Notes under the pieces: model-generated
What the model saw: the letters and a program-made list of their open reading frames with translations, nothing else
Told to the model about the DNA's origin: nothing
Database searches by the model: none
NCBI RefSeq assembly: GCF_014692515.1
Contig: NZ_JACOIK010000004.1
Span: forward strand, 248,001 to 312,000
Direction of reading: 5' to 3'
DNA length: 64,000 nucleotides
DNA from: Sphingobacterium micropteri
GTDB taxonomy: Bacteria > Bacteroidota > Bacteroidia > Sphingobacteriales > Sphingobacteriaceae
Program-made: the position numbers and the translations under genes
Part shown: one piece after another, positions 46,033 through 55,304 of the stretch
Position numbering within the stretch: position 1 is the stretch's first letter
How the letters are laid out: each line of letters begins with the position of its first letter

Positions 46033-46905
46033 TCAGAATATACTTGGTTCCGTGTCGTTAAACGATTGATCATTGATATTGTAACGGGACATGCCTTGTA
46101 TCAGTTTTTTAATGTCCCAATTTTTCAAACTATCTAACTGCAGACTGTAGTGAATCTCAATTTCTTTAGAACGTAGTTCTTCTATACGTATAACCTCACC
46201 TTGTGCCCTTAAGTCCATAATAGCATTTTTATCCATCTCCGATGCCAACGGTAGATGCTGTACATCGTCCAAGATCATAGTTGTTGCCACCAAATCGAGC
46301 TTCGGATAATAAAAAGTACCATTATTTCCCACGCTGGTTTCTTGACGATACCCCACACTTTTCGTTAAATTTATAGTATAGGGTGCGCAAAGTGCAAATA
46401 GTGATTTTATGCCTATCCGAGGCGCAATAGCAATCGCTGCTCGTGTAAGAAAGATACTTCCGATGCCATATCCGGCTATCTCCCGGGAATTCCACAAGCC
46501 ACAACCCTCACCCGTTCCTTCCTGTGCATATTCCCACACCAGGTCGAAAATTTTGGGATCCATTTTTCCCGTTGCTTCCTCAATAGGCAAGGGTTGCGTA
46601 CCTCCAGACACATGTATCCGCGCACCACCATACACACGCTCTCCGTCCAAAGATTCTACAATTAACACGAAAGCAGCCGGATTATACATCCAGTCATTTT
46701 TTGAAGAGGTTACTTTCTTTACGCCTATTGCCGTCAATACGTGCTCATGTCCTTCAATAAAACGTTCACACGTTTTAGGATCATCAATAGCTCGGAATGC
46801 TCTGAGTCGGACTACCGGGCGTCCATCTTTAAATATTAATGCCACGTTAAAGGTTAAAATTTTATCTACACTAACAAAACTACTCAAAAGTCTTGTATAT
46901 GACAT
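46033..46905 (-). CDS. GNAT-fold acyltransferase-like protein
   Basis: The 290-residue protein has a GNAT-like core: a strand with YGGARIHV, the glycine loop EIAGYGIGSIFLTRAA in the place of the acyl-CoA-binding motif, then GIKSLFALCA and the motif-B ending SVGYR. The N-terminal 60 residues and C-terminal 80 residues are extra. I cannot name its substrate. N-acyl amino acid synthases and autoinducer synthases share this fold, but their signature residues are not visible to me. It is first in the operon GNAT-like, methyltransferase, 7TM kinase, receiver kinase. Confidence 0.65.
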   Translation of the reverse strand: MSYTRLLSSFVSVDKILTFNVALIFKDGRPVVRLRAFRAIDDPKTCERFIEGHEHVLTAIGVKKVTSSKNDWMYNPAAFVLIVESLDGERVYGGARIHVSGGTQPLPIEEATGKMDPKIFDLVWEYAQEGTGEGCGLWNSREIAGYGIGSIFLTRAAIAIAPRIGIKSLFALCAPYTINLTKSVGYRQETSVGNNGTFYYPKLDLVATTMILDDVQHLPLASEMDKNAIMDLRAQGEVIRIEELRSKEIEIHYSLQLDSLKNWDIKKLIQGMSRYNINDQSFNDTEPSIF

Positions 46906-47022
46906 GTATTCCGCGACATTTTTCCATAAGAAATAGGGAACAAAAAATTACAACGACACTTTTTAGAAAAAAACCATTTGCTGCAAATCGTGTTTTATAG
47001 TCAACCCTTTTACAGAAATACT

Positions 47023-48759
47023 ATGGCAAAACTTATAGCAGACCAACTCGTAGAAACAATCGCGCAGGCGGGCATTAAACGTATTTATGCCGTTGCCGGC
47101 GATAGCCTAAATGAAGTAAATGACGCCGTCCGCCGATCTAGTGATATCGAATGGATACACGTAAGGCATGAAGAGACCGGTGCATTTGCCGCTGCTGCAG
47201 AAGCGGAGCTCAATGGAATTGCCTGTTGTGCAGGAAGCAGCGGTCCCGGACATGTACATCTTATTAACGGGCTGTATGAGGCACAACGAAACAATGTGCC
47301 TGTATTAGCGATCGCTTCAACCTGTGCAACGGAAGAATTTGGCACAGGCTATTTTCAAGAAACCAACACGATAAAGCTTTTTGCCGATTGCAGTGGCTAT
47401 AACGAGATCGCCACCACGCCGAAACAACTTCCCCGTATGTTGCAGGCGGCCTTACAATATGCCCATACCAATGGAGAAGTAGCCGTTTTGGGACTTCCAG
47501 GGGATCTCACGAAGGAAAAAGCCGAAGAAAGTAGCACCTCTCCCTATTTACTTAAACAACAGCCTATTTTCCGACCTTCGGACAGTGAGCTTCGCGAACT
47601 TGCCGAACGCTTAAATAAAGCGTCTAAAATCACTATTTTTTGTGGATTTGGTGCAACAGAAGCACATCAAGAAATCATCACCTTGGCAGGCCTGCTAAAA
47701 TCACCGGTGGCTTATTCCTTTCGAGGCAAGATGGGCATACAGTATGACAATCCGTTTGAGGTAGGCATGACCGGCTTACTTGGGTTACCTTCCGCTTTTT
47801 ATGCCATGCATCATTCCGAGCTGTTGTTGCTATTGGGAACAGATTTTCCTTATAAGGAATTTATGCCAGATGATCTCGAAATTATACAAGTGGACAAACG
47901 CGCAGAGCGTCTCGGACGGAAGGCTAAGGTATCATTAGGTTTAGCCGGAAACATAAAAGACACGTTGGAAGCACTACTCCCTTTAGTTGAAGAAAAAAAG
48001 GATGATGCATTCCTACAAAAACAATTGGAGAAATATAAAGATGTTAAAAAATCGCTTCGAACCTACGTAGAAGATACAGGAAAGCACCATGCCATATCGC
48101 CTGAGTTTTTGACGGACACCATTAATCGGTTAGCAGATGACGACACTATTTTCACCGTAGATACCGGAATGTGTTGTGTGTGGGGAGCGCGATACTTACA
48201 CGCAACCGGGAAACGGGTATTATTAGGGTCGTTTACACACGGATCGATGGCTAATGCCTTGCCACATGCGATAGGAGCTGCTTTAGCCAGACCCGCTCAA
48301 CAGGTTATTGCACTTTGTGGTGACGGTGGGCTATCCATGATGATGGGCGATCTGGCTACCGTCGTGCAATATAAACTGCCAATAAAAATTGTCGTATTCG
48401 ATAACCGATCATTAGGCATGGTAAGATTGGAAATGCAAGTAGAGGGATTGCCCGATGGCGAAACCGATATGTACAACCCTGATTTCGCTAAAATAGGTGA
48501 TGCCATGGGGATGCATAGCTTTACTATAGATTCACCCGATGACGTGGAAAGAACATTACAGCATGCATTCACTATTAACGGGCCTGCTTTGATTCATGTA
48601 TACACTAACCCCGATTCACTCGCTATGCCTCCAAAAATAGAATTTGAACAGTTGAAAGGAATGGCTTCTTCCATGGGTAAAATGATGCTCCATGGTGATT
48701 TTAAAGATGTTGCCAATATCATTAAAAGTAACTATAAACACCTTAAAGATGTCTTTTAG
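47023..48759 (+). CDS. poxB: thiamine-diphosphate-dependent pyruvate oxidase/dehydrogenase (PoxB-like)
   Basis: I start at the ATG at 47023 (MAKLIADQLVETIAQAG). The 578-residue protein has the ThDP N-domain with catalytic Glu in RHEETGAFAAA, a central FAD-type domain, and the ThDP-binding motif GDGGLSMMMGDLATVVQY...N. The C-terminal tail (residues 540-578, GMASSMGKMMLHGDFKDV) resembles the membrane-binding tail of PoxB. It decarboxylates pyruvate to acetate and passes electrons to quinone. It is divergent from the GNAT-like gene. Confidence 0.9.
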   Translation: MAKLIADQLVETIAQAGIKRIYAVAGDSLNEVNDAVRRSSDIEWIHVRHEETGAFAAAAEAELNGIACCAGSSGPGHVHLINGLYEAQRNNVPVLAIASTCATEEFGTGYFQETNTIKLFADCSGYNEIATTPKQLPRMLQAALQYAHTNGEVAVLGLPGDLTKEKAEESSTSPYLLKQQPIFRPSDSELRELAERLNKASKITIFCGFGATEAHQEIITLAGLLKSPVAYSFRGKMGIQYDNPFEVGMTGLLGLPSAFYAMHHSELLLLLGTDFPYKEFMPDDLEIIQVDKRAERLGRKAKVSLGLAGNIKDTLEALLPLVEEKKDDAFLQKQLEKYKDVKKSLRTYVEDTGKHHAISPEFLTDTINRLADDDTIFTVDTGMCCVWGARYLHATGKRVLLGSFTHGSMANALPHAIGAALARPAQQVIALCGDGGLSMMMGDLATVVQYKLPIKIVVFDNRSLGMVRLEMQVEGLPDGETDMYNPDFAKIGDAMGMHSFTIDSPDDVERTLQHAFTINGPALIHVYTNPDSLAMPPKIEFEQLKGMASSMGKMMLHGDFKDVANIIKSNYKHLKDVF

Positions 48760-48775
48760 ATAGTGCGCCTATTAC

Positions 48776-49906
48776 CTATTTCGGTACAGGCGCATTTTCT
48801 TCGATCAATCTTTCCTGTTTCAACTCCTCCCAAAAAGCGGCCGATATCTTTTCTTCAAAAGATGCCGCATTTTCTTGGGCTTGCTGAACGGTATGTGCGC
48901 CTGGAATAACAGCGGAGACAACCTCTGGAGCAGCGGCAAACTGTAATGCTGCTGTACGTAAATCTACCCGATGATTATCTGCTACGCGTTGCAAAGCAGC
49001 AAGCTTTTCTTTTACCCCAGCCGGAAAATCACCGCTATATAGGTAACGATCTTTACCGGCCAGAAATCCCGCGCAAAGCGGAGCGCCTACTACAATTGAA
49101 ATATCGCGCTCTACGGCTTTCGGAAATACTTGGTTTAAATCATCCCGATGATGAATAAGGGAATATTGGCAAGCTGAAAGAAAGATATCGGGATCGGCAA
49201 CTTCGATTGTTTTCAAAATAGGCTCAATCATATTGACCCCCAATCCCCATCCTTTAATTAGTCCTTCTTCCCGCATCTTTGTCAATTCCGGCATGGCACC
49301 TCGGGCGGCTATTTCGAAATATGTTAACCAATCATCTTTCATATCGCCATTGTCGGGAGACAGATCATGGATAAAGACAATATCCAAAGAGCCGATACCT
49401 AAGCGTTGCAAACTAGCTTCCACACTTCTGCGGACACCCGCAGCCGTATAGTCGTATTCATAGGAAAAATTCAATTGCCCTTTCCAGTTCTCTTCCAATT
49501 TAAAGTCATCATGCGGATGCAGGATTCGTCCGATTTTGGTAGAAATTACATAGTCTTCTCTTTGTTTGTCCTTCAAGAACAAACCCATTCTGCGTTCGCT
49601 TATACCTAATCCATACCACGGCGAGGTGTCGAAATAACGAACGCCAGCATCCCACGCCGCTTCCATGGATTGCAAACACTCCACATCGGGATTGACATTA
49701 AAGCCATTTCCCAATGCTACTCCACCAAATCCTACTTTACTGTTCGGTCTAAATCGTTTATGATATCCTGAATTTTGAACTTGTTCCATTGTCTTATTCT
49801 TACTATTAATACCTAAATCTGTCGCAAATACAGGGAGCAGTGCAGAAGCTGCCATTCCGGCTGTTGCCAAACCTGTATGCTTTAAAAATGTCCGTCTTTG
49901 CATCAT
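48776..49906 (-). CDS. Tat-exported aldo/keto reductase
   Basis: The 376-residue protein has a twin-arginine signal (QRRTFLKHTGLATAG) and an AKR barrel with Asp and Tyr in FDTSPWYG, Lys in STKIG and His in FIHD, the full catalytic tetrad. Such proteins reduce aldehydes or ketones with NADPH; a periplasmic location raises the question of cofactor supply. It is close to pyridoxal 4-dehydrogenase-like AKRs. It is convergent with poxB (16 bp). Confidence 0.9.
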   Translation of the reverse strand: MMQRRTFLKHTGLATAGMAASALLPVFATDLGINSKNKTMEQVQNSGYHKRFRPNSKVGFGGVALGNGFNVNPDVECLQSMEAAWDAGVRYFDTSPWYGLGISERRMGLFLKDKQREDYVISTKIGRILHPHDDFKLEENWKGQLNFSYEYDYTAAGVRRSVEASLQRLGIGSLDIVFIHDLSPDNGDMKDDWLTYFEIAARGAMPELTKMREEGLIKGWGLGVNMIEPILKTIEVADPDIFLSACQYSLIHHRDDLNQVFPKAVERDISIVVGAPLCAGFLAGKDRYLYSGDFPAGVKEKLAALQRVADNHRVDLRTAALQFAAAPEVVSAVIPGAHTVQQAQENAASFEEKISAAFWEELKQERLIEENAPVPK

Positions 49907-50007
49907 ATAGCTATTTCGTCACTATTTATCTTTACCCCACCTATCAATTAAAGAACAAACACGGGAAAAGGTTGTTTTGATAATTTCTATATGCGAAATG
50001 TAGAAGA

Positions 50008-51072
50008 CTAAATATTTAATAAAGCGTGTTGCGAAGCCGTGAAAATATGACGAAAAACAATATTCAACTCGTTATCACGCTGTGCGCCGGCAATGCCAGC
50101 ATAAGGAAACAAATCCACTGTTCCTATTCGAATATCACGCACAAGCTCCCTACTTAAATTAGCTATTTCAGACAATAGTATTGCATCCGGCTCTATCTTA
50201 TCCCATGTTTCGTCTATGAGTTCATAAAAACGATCACGTTTCTTTTCAAAGGCACTTCTTACAACATCGATTTTTTTAAATAATGTTTTTCCTTTCTCCG
50301 TCGCCCATTCCGGATCGGAAGACTTCACAAGAAGTTGTTTTTCGAACAGGTCAAGAAAACGTCGAAACATGCCGACATAATTCACGGCTAATGTGCATTC
50401 GGCGAAGGTCATAAACGGGTAATAAAAGACAGGTTCATGACTTGTACGGCTTTCGGGACGTAGGTCAAATGCGCGTTCTTTAGAAACTGTCAATTCGTTA
50501 ATAGAGAAACTATGGCTTGCTGTACATTCTAATCCAAAGGTAGCCCAATCGTAGTGTATAAGTACATCGTTCCGATCTACAAAAAAAGAATGATAGATCG
50601 GATTTCCGTTTGCATCGAAGACCGGTTCTCCGTCTTCGTATACCCAAGCGTTCAAGGTAAAATGCGTTAAATGAGGGGCGCCCGTAGCGTATTTCCATGT
50701 TCCACTGATCATAAAGCTGCCGCCGACTTTATCGGCCCTTCCGGAAGGCTGACCACTTCCGCCCCAGCACACTTTAGCTTGCTTAAAAACTATTTCTGCT
50801 AATGTAGGGTCAATAAATCCCGCGAACATATTAGCACCGGCACAGAGGGTTACCGTCCATCCGAATCCACCATCGACGTATGCCAATTCCTCCAATAATT
50901 GGCAACCTTCTTTCAATGCAGCATTTAATCCTCCATAAACATGAGGCACCCATAAGTTAAACCAATTTTGCTGATATATCAATTCCAGCAATTCAGGCGT
51001 CAACGCCTTTCTTTCGATGCTGGCGTGTACGTTATCTCTAATAATGTATCGGATATCGGTATGAAGCATCAT
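50008..51072 (-). CDS. acyl-CoA dehydrogenase-like flavoprotein in the thiamine operon
   Basis: The 354-residue protein fits the acyl-CoA dehydrogenase / group D flavin monooxygenase fold: N-terminal helices (WFNLWVPHVYGG), a central beta domain (CWGGSGQPSGRADKVGG; GTWKYATGAPH), and C-terminal helices. I do not see the catalytic Glu of true acyl-CoA dehydrogenases in a clear motif. The gene begins 4 bp after pnuT, so it is under the same TPP riboswitch. A role in altering thiamine or a thiamine precursor is possible, but no such activity is known to me. Confidence 0.75.
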   Translation of the reverse strand: MMLHTDIRYIIRDNVHASIERKALTPELLELIYQQNWFNLWVPHVYGGLNAALKEGCQLLEELAYVDGGFGWTVTLCAGANMFAGFIDPTLAEIVFKQAKVCWGGSGQPSGRADKVGGSFMISGTWKYATGAPHLTHFTLNAWVYEDGEPVFDANGNPIYHSFFVDRNDVLIHYDWATFGLECTASHSFSINELTVSKERAFDLRPESRTSHEPVFYYPFMTFAECTLAVNYVGMFRRFLDLFEKQLLVKSSDPEWATEKGKTLFKKIDVVRSAFEKKRDRFYELIDETWDKIEPDAILLSEIANLSRELVRDIRIGTVDLFPYAGIAGAQRDNELNIVFRHIFTASQHALLNI

Positions 51073-51076
51073 GCTA

Positions 51077-51688
51077 TTAAAATTGAGTAGACATTATTTT
51101 CTTCCATTTGATATAGCCGGATATAGCGACGATAAACAGGAATATGGTTAAACAGGCAAAAAGATATAATTCTTTGTGGAACAACAACGGGATGGCTACA
51201 AAGTTACTTATGTTCAATAATATCCAGTTTTCGATTTTACGTTTAGCAAGCAGCCACATTCCTGCCCACGCGGTACTGGACACAAACGCGTCCATTATGG
51301 GTACATCAGAATCGGTAAAGTATGTCAAAAAAACGAACAGGAGAACGTAGCCACCTATGACAATCCCAGCAACAACAGACCAGTCTTGTTTACTACACCG
51401 AGTAATAGAAACCTGTTGCTGACTTTGGTTTCGAAATTTCCAATACCATAAACCATAAACACTCATAATCAGATAATACGCATTCAGTAAAATCTCGGCG
51501 TAGAGTCTCGCATGATATAGCACAGAAATAGTCAGGCAAATGCCGATGATACCAAAGAAATAATTAGATATTTTGTTTTTACGGGATAGCAGCACCTGTA
51601 CAATGCCAAAAAGCACCGCAAGCCGCTCTAACCATGAGGTTTGAAGAAAACCGTTTTGTATTTGTTCAATAAACTCAGCTATCTGCAT
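51077..51688 (-). CDS. pnuT: thiamine transporter of the PnuC family
   Basis: The 203-residue protein has about seven hydrophobic segments and the family motif YGLWYWKFRN. PnuT differs from PnuC by genomic context: this gene sits 8 bp behind a TPP riboswitch, which points to thiamine as substrate. It is an energy-independent channel-like carrier that needs thiamine kinase for trapping; no such kinase gene is adjacent. Confidence 0.9.
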   Translation of the reverse strand: MQIAEFIEQIQNGFLQTSWLERLAVLFGIVQVLLSRKNKISNYFFGIIGICLTISVLYHARLYAEILLNAYYLIMSVYGLWYWKFRNQSQQQVSITRCSKQDWSVVAGIVIGGYVLLFVFLTYFTDSDVPIMDAFVSSTAWAGMWLLAKRKIENWILLNISNFVAIPLLFHKELYLFACLTIFLFIVAISGYIKWKKIMSTQF

Positions 51689-51696
51689 ATGCTATC

Positions 51697-51805
51697 CTTC
51701 CTACGCCAGCATTACCTGGATCAGGTTCGTCCCGAAAAATAACGGGATCGGGTATATTCTCAGCCTTGTAAGTCAAGTGATTCATGAATCACTTGAAAGC
51801 ACCCC
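51697..51805 (-). promoter_or_regulatory. TPP (THI-element) riboswitch
   Basis: The minus strand starts GGGGTGC, has a P3 hairpin (CAAGTGATTCATGAATCACTTG-type, arms of 9 bases), then GGCTGAGA, ACCC, GAACCTGATCC and ends GTAATGCTGGCGTAGGAAG. These are the invariant THI-element words in the right order. It ends 8 bases before the pnuT ATG, close enough to hide its ribosome site. It starts only 18 bases after the mqo stop codon. Confidence 0.97.
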
Positions 51806-51823
51806 ATAAATTATGTTTTCAGC

Positions 51824-53317
51824 TTACGCTAATTGCAAAGCTTCTTTTGAGCGACGTCTAACCTCTTCGCACAAGGCCGGATCATTGTTCAAGCTTTTAC
51901 CCCATGACGGGATAAGTTCACGAAGCTTTTTGCGGTATTCGTCTGATTTTGCTCTTTCCGGAAAACAACGTTTAAGCAGATTGATCATAATAGGCACAGA
52001 TGTGGAAGCTCCCGGGGATGCACCCAGTAAAGCAGCTATAGAACCATCAGCACTGGATACGACCTCTGTACCAAATTCTAAGATGCCGCCGTGTTTCGGG
52101 TCTTTTTTGATGACCTGTACGCGTTGTCCGGCAACTTCTACTTTCCAATCATCCAATTTTGCCGTTGGCATAAATTGCTTTAAGGAATCCAACTTATCCG
52201 ACGGGCTTTTCATTACCTCAGTAATCAGATATTTTGTCAAATCCAGATTATGTAAACCCGCAGAAATCATCGGTTTGATATTCGATAGTTTAATAGAAGC
52301 CGGCAGATCAAAATACGAACCTTTCTTTAAAAACTTCGTCGAAAAACCTGCATATGGACCAAATAACAAAGCCTGTTCACCATCAATATACCGTGTATCT
52401 AAGTGCGGAACAGACATTGGAGGCGCACCTACCGAAGCCTTTCCGTATACTTTAGCATGATGTTTTTCAATAATTTCCTTGTTGGTACAACGCAACCATT
52501 GTCCGCCAACGGGGAATCCACCATATCCCTTTGCTTCCGGAATACCAGATTTTTCCAGAAGAAGCAGTGAGCGACCTCCCGCACCAATAAAGACGAATCT
52601 TGCTTTTATTTTTCGCTTTTCGCCGGTGTTCAAGTCCTTGGTTTCCACTTCCCAACGTCCATCGTCTTCACGTTCGATATCACGTACTTCCTGATTGAGG
52701 GAAAGGTTAATATTATCTTTTGTTTGCAGATGGCGAACCAAATCACGCGTCAACGCACCGAAGTTCACGTCAGTCCCAATCTCCATACGCGTAGCAGCCA
52801 TCACCTCGTCATCGGCACGATTTTCCATCATCAAGGGAATCCAATCTCGTAATACAGCTTTATCTTCTGTATACACCATTCCCTTGAATAAGTTTTCTTT
52901 TTCCATCGCCTTATAACGCGTGTTCAGAAACTGAACATCCTTTTCGCCGAACACGGCACTCATGTGTGGTACTTGGCGGATGAATTCAGTAGGATTTTTT
53001 AAGATACCCTTTTCAACTAAATAAGCCCAAAATTGTTTAGAAATCTCAAATTGCTCCGCAATATTAATTGCTTTATCTATTTTAACACTGCCATCGGGTT
53101 GTTCTGGCGTATAATTTAACTCACATAAAGCGGAATGTCCTGTACCGGCATTATTCCAGGCATCTGAACTTTCGGCCGCGACAACGTCCAACCGCTCGAT
53201 GATTTCGATATTGATGTCAGGACTTAACTCATTGATTAAGGTTCCCAATGTAGCGCTCATAATACCTGCACCAATCAATACGACATCGACTTCAGATTTT
53301 TTAGCTTTTTTACCCAT
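51824..53317 (-). CDS. mqo: malate:quinone oxidoreductase
   Basis: From ATG 53317 (MGKKAKKSEVDVVLIG) the 497-residue protein has an FAD-binding GxGxxS motif (LIGAGIMSATLG), ESSDAWNNAGTGHSALCELNYTP typical of Mqo, and GASPGASTSVPIM near the C-terminus. It oxidises malate to oxaloacetate at the membrane and feeds quinone. Length fits the family. The frame from 53350 adds 11 residues without support. Confidence 0.95.
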   Translation of the reverse strand: MGKKAKKSEVDVVLIGAGIMSATLGTLINELSPDINIEIIERLDVVAAESSDAWNNAGTGHSALCELNYTPEQPDGSVKIDKAINIAEQFEISKQFWAYLVEKGILKNPTEFIRQVPHMSAVFGEKDVQFLNTRYKAMEKENLFKGMVYTEDKAVLRDWIPLMMENRADDEVMAATRMEIGTDVNFGALTRDLVRHLQTKDNINLSLNQEVRDIEREDDGRWEVETKDLNTGEKRKIKARFVFIGAGGRSLLLLEKSGIPEAKGYGGFPVGGQWLRCTNKEIIEKHHAKVYGKASVGAPPMSVPHLDTRYIDGEQALLFGPYAGFSTKFLKKGSYFDLPASIKLSNIKPMISAGLHNLDLTKYLITEVMKSPSDKLDSLKQFMPTAKLDDWKVEVAGQRVQVIKKDPKHGGILEFGTEVVSSADGSIAALLGASPGASTSVPIMINLLKRCFPERAKSDEYRKKLRELIPSWGKSLNNDPALCEEVRRRSKEALQLA

Positions 53318-53506
53318 AGTTTCAAAATTGCGTACAAAATTAACATTCAAATCGGTTATAACCGAATGAAAATGTCAAAATTCTTTCATTATTGTTGATA
53401 TTTTTTTAAAGTAGAGATAATAGGGTAATTAAAGTGCCGCGGAGAATATTCCGGTTCGATTTCTAGAGCTTTGTAAGATCATGAGCGTGATAATCTACTG
53501 CTTAAT

Positions 53507-53542
53507 AAAAAAGCCCATGAATATTTGATATTCACGGGCTTT
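53507..53542 (-). terminator. intrinsic terminator of the DUF4168 gene
   Basis: AAAGCCCATGAATA and TATTCACGGGCTTT pair almost perfectly with a short loop; on the minus strand a T run follows, 30 bp after the stop at 53572. Confidence 0.85.
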
Positions 53543-53571
53543 GTGATGTTCGTGTTGTTGACTGGTAAATC

Positions 53572-54096
53572 TTATGGCTGAGGTTGCGTACTTTGTTCCT
53601 GTTGTAATTCTAACACAACACCATCTAACTCACCTTTTATCTTTTCACTATTTTGATAAGCATATACAATCTGCTCAAATTTTTGAACATCTAATCCCTC
53701 TTTTTCTATCGCAGCCTCGATATCGCCTCCGATCTCTTGCTGGATAGCTATAATTTTCTCTGAAGCTTTAGCAAACATCTGCTGGTCTTCGGCGCTTTCG
53801 GCCGACAGCCCCTCTTCAGAAGCTTGCTGCGCCTGTGCCATCTCATTGAATTTCTGCACCGTCATTCCTTCGTCTTTAATCGCTTTGGCCATATCCTGCT
53901 GTACGCTCATCTGTATAGCCTCCACGTTAGAGCTTGCTTTCACGAATGATACTAGTTCGTCTTTTTTGAAATCTTCTTTCAATTTTGGTGTCTGCGCGGC
54001 ATCCGGAGCTTGCGCCATAGCGCCTAAGCTACCTATCATCACAACGGCTAATAACATTACTTTCAGTTTCTGCATCATAAATGTGTTTAAATTCAT
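53572..54096 (-). CDS. exported DUF4168 protein
   Basis: I start at the ATG at 54096, six bases inside the longer frame which begins with GTG. The protein has a signal peptide (ending AMAQ) and two similar alpha-helical segments (KDELVSFVKASSNVEAIQ; GGDIEAAIEKEGLDVQKF) as in DUF4168. The pattern EGxxVQKFxxxxxA occurs twice, so the domain looks duplicated or split. It is probably periplasmic; function unknown. Confidence 0.85.
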   Translation of the reverse strand: MNLNTFMMQKLKVMLLAVVMIGSLGAMAQAPDAAQTPKLKEDFKKDELVSFVKASSNVEAIQMSVQQDMAKAIKDEGMTVQKFNEMAQAQQASEEGLSAESAEDQQMFAKASEKIIAIQQEIGGDIEAAIEKEGLDVQKFEQIVYAYQNSEKIKGELDGVVLELQQEQSTQPQP

Positions 54097-54102
54097 CTTC
54101 AC

Positions 54103-54415
54103 TCGTATTTCGTTAAAATTTCAATTATCTATAACGAATACACAAAAAATAAGCCACGGTACTGACGAGCTGCACGTATTTAACATCTTTTAGGGAATGT
54201 GCGATAAGCGATAATATTTTGTAATTACCTCAATCGCTATTTTGCGTACAGCCGATGGAGCCGCATACCCCAGTCACAAAACATCCGTCGTCAATCATAC
54301 GGACTTTATGAAATTCTTGGGGTTATAATATTATAAAAATTGCGATACCTCAGGATATTTAACATCTTTGTTGAATATTGAACAGTGGAATTAAAATTTA
54401 ACAAAAAATAATGAG
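54103..54415. promoter_or_regulatory. divergent intergenic region with a 14-bp direct repeat
   Basis: This gap separates DUF4168 (minus) from fabG (plus). TATTTAACATCTTT occurs at 54177-54190 and at 54356-54369. No ORF is supported. The second copy lies 47 bp before the fabG start and may include promoter bases, but no exact TAnnTTTG box is formed. Confidence 0.35.
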
Positions 54416-55159
54416 ATGAAATTATTAGAAGGCAAAACAGCTCTAGTTACGGGAGCATCAAAAGGCATCGGCAGAAAAATCGCTGAAGTTTTTGCGCAAC
54501 AGGGAGCAAACGTTGCGTTTACTTATTTATCTTCTGTAGAAAAGGGAGAAGCGCTAGAAAAAGAATTACAGGCTTTTGGTGCACGGGCAAAGGGTTTTCG
54601 CTCCGACGCTTCAAAATTTGACCAAGCAGAAAAATTAATCGAAGATATTGTCGCTGAATTTGGAACAATCGACGTCGTTGTCAACAACGCAGGGATTACA
54701 AAAGACGGCCTGTTAATGCGTATGACGGAAGAAAATTGGGATGATGTCATCAACATCAATTTAAAATCCATTTTCAATGTGACCAAAGCCGCCTCGAAAA
54801 TTATGATGAAAAACCGTAAAGGTTCGTTTATCAACATGAGTTCGGTGGTCGGTGTGCAGGGAAATGCCGGACAAGCAAACTATGCAGCCTCTAAAGCGGG
54901 CATTATCGGTTTCTCGAAATCTGTCGCAAAAGAACTGGGATCCCGGAATATTCGTACCAATGTAATTGCTCCCGGATTTATCCGTACAGAAATGACAGAT
55001 GTGCTTGATCCAAAAGTTGTTGCAGGCTGGGAGGCAAATATCCCATTAAAACGTGCCGGCGAAACAGAAGATATTGCGAATGCTTGCTTATTTTTAGCGT
55101 CTGATTTATCTACCTACATCAATGGGCAGGTTCTACCCGTTGATGGCGGAATGCTTTAG
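54416..55159 (+). CDS. fabG: 3-oxoacyl-ACP reductase
   Basis: The 247-residue short-chain dehydrogenase has the cofactor motif TGASKGIG, NNAG, catalytic Ser in NMSSVVG and YAASK (Tyr-x-x-x-Lys), and the C-terminal YINGQVLPVDGGM typical of FabG. It reduces beta-ketoacyl-ACP with NADPH in fatty acid synthesis. It stands alone, not in a fab cluster, and has its own terminator. Confidence 0.93.
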   Translation: MKLLEGKTALVTGASKGIGRKIAEVFAQQGANVAFTYLSSVEKGEALEKELQAFGARAKGFRSDASKFDQAEKLIEDIVAEFGTIDVVVNNAGITKDGLLMRMTEENWDDVININLKSIFNVTKAASKIMMKNRKGSFINMSSVVGVQGNAGQANYAASKAGIIGFSKSVAKELGSRNIRTNVIAPGFIRTEMTDVLDPKVVAGWEANIPLKRAGETEDIANACLFLASDLSTYINGQVLPVDGGML

Positions 55160-55222
55160 TAAGTGCTCACCGAAGACAATCTATTCCGGATTACGAATTA
55201 TAAGAATTGTAAAAAAATGTTA

Positions 55223-55258
55223 AAGCCCTTGACAGGAATGTCGAGGGCTTTTTATTTT
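55223..55258 (+). terminator. intrinsic terminator of fabG
   Basis: AGCCCTTGACA and TGTCGAGGGCT pair (one G-T) around GGAA, then TTTTTATTTTT follows. Confidence 0.9.
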
Positions 55259-55304
55259 TATGCCGATAATTAATAAAACCAACTCTTTTTAAAATTTTTA
55301 CTTT

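Noticed and set aside
46033..46905. acyl-homoserine lactone synthase (LuxI)
   Set aside because: The GNAT-like fold is shared, but I cannot find the conserved Arg, Phe, Trp and Asp pattern of LuxI proteins.
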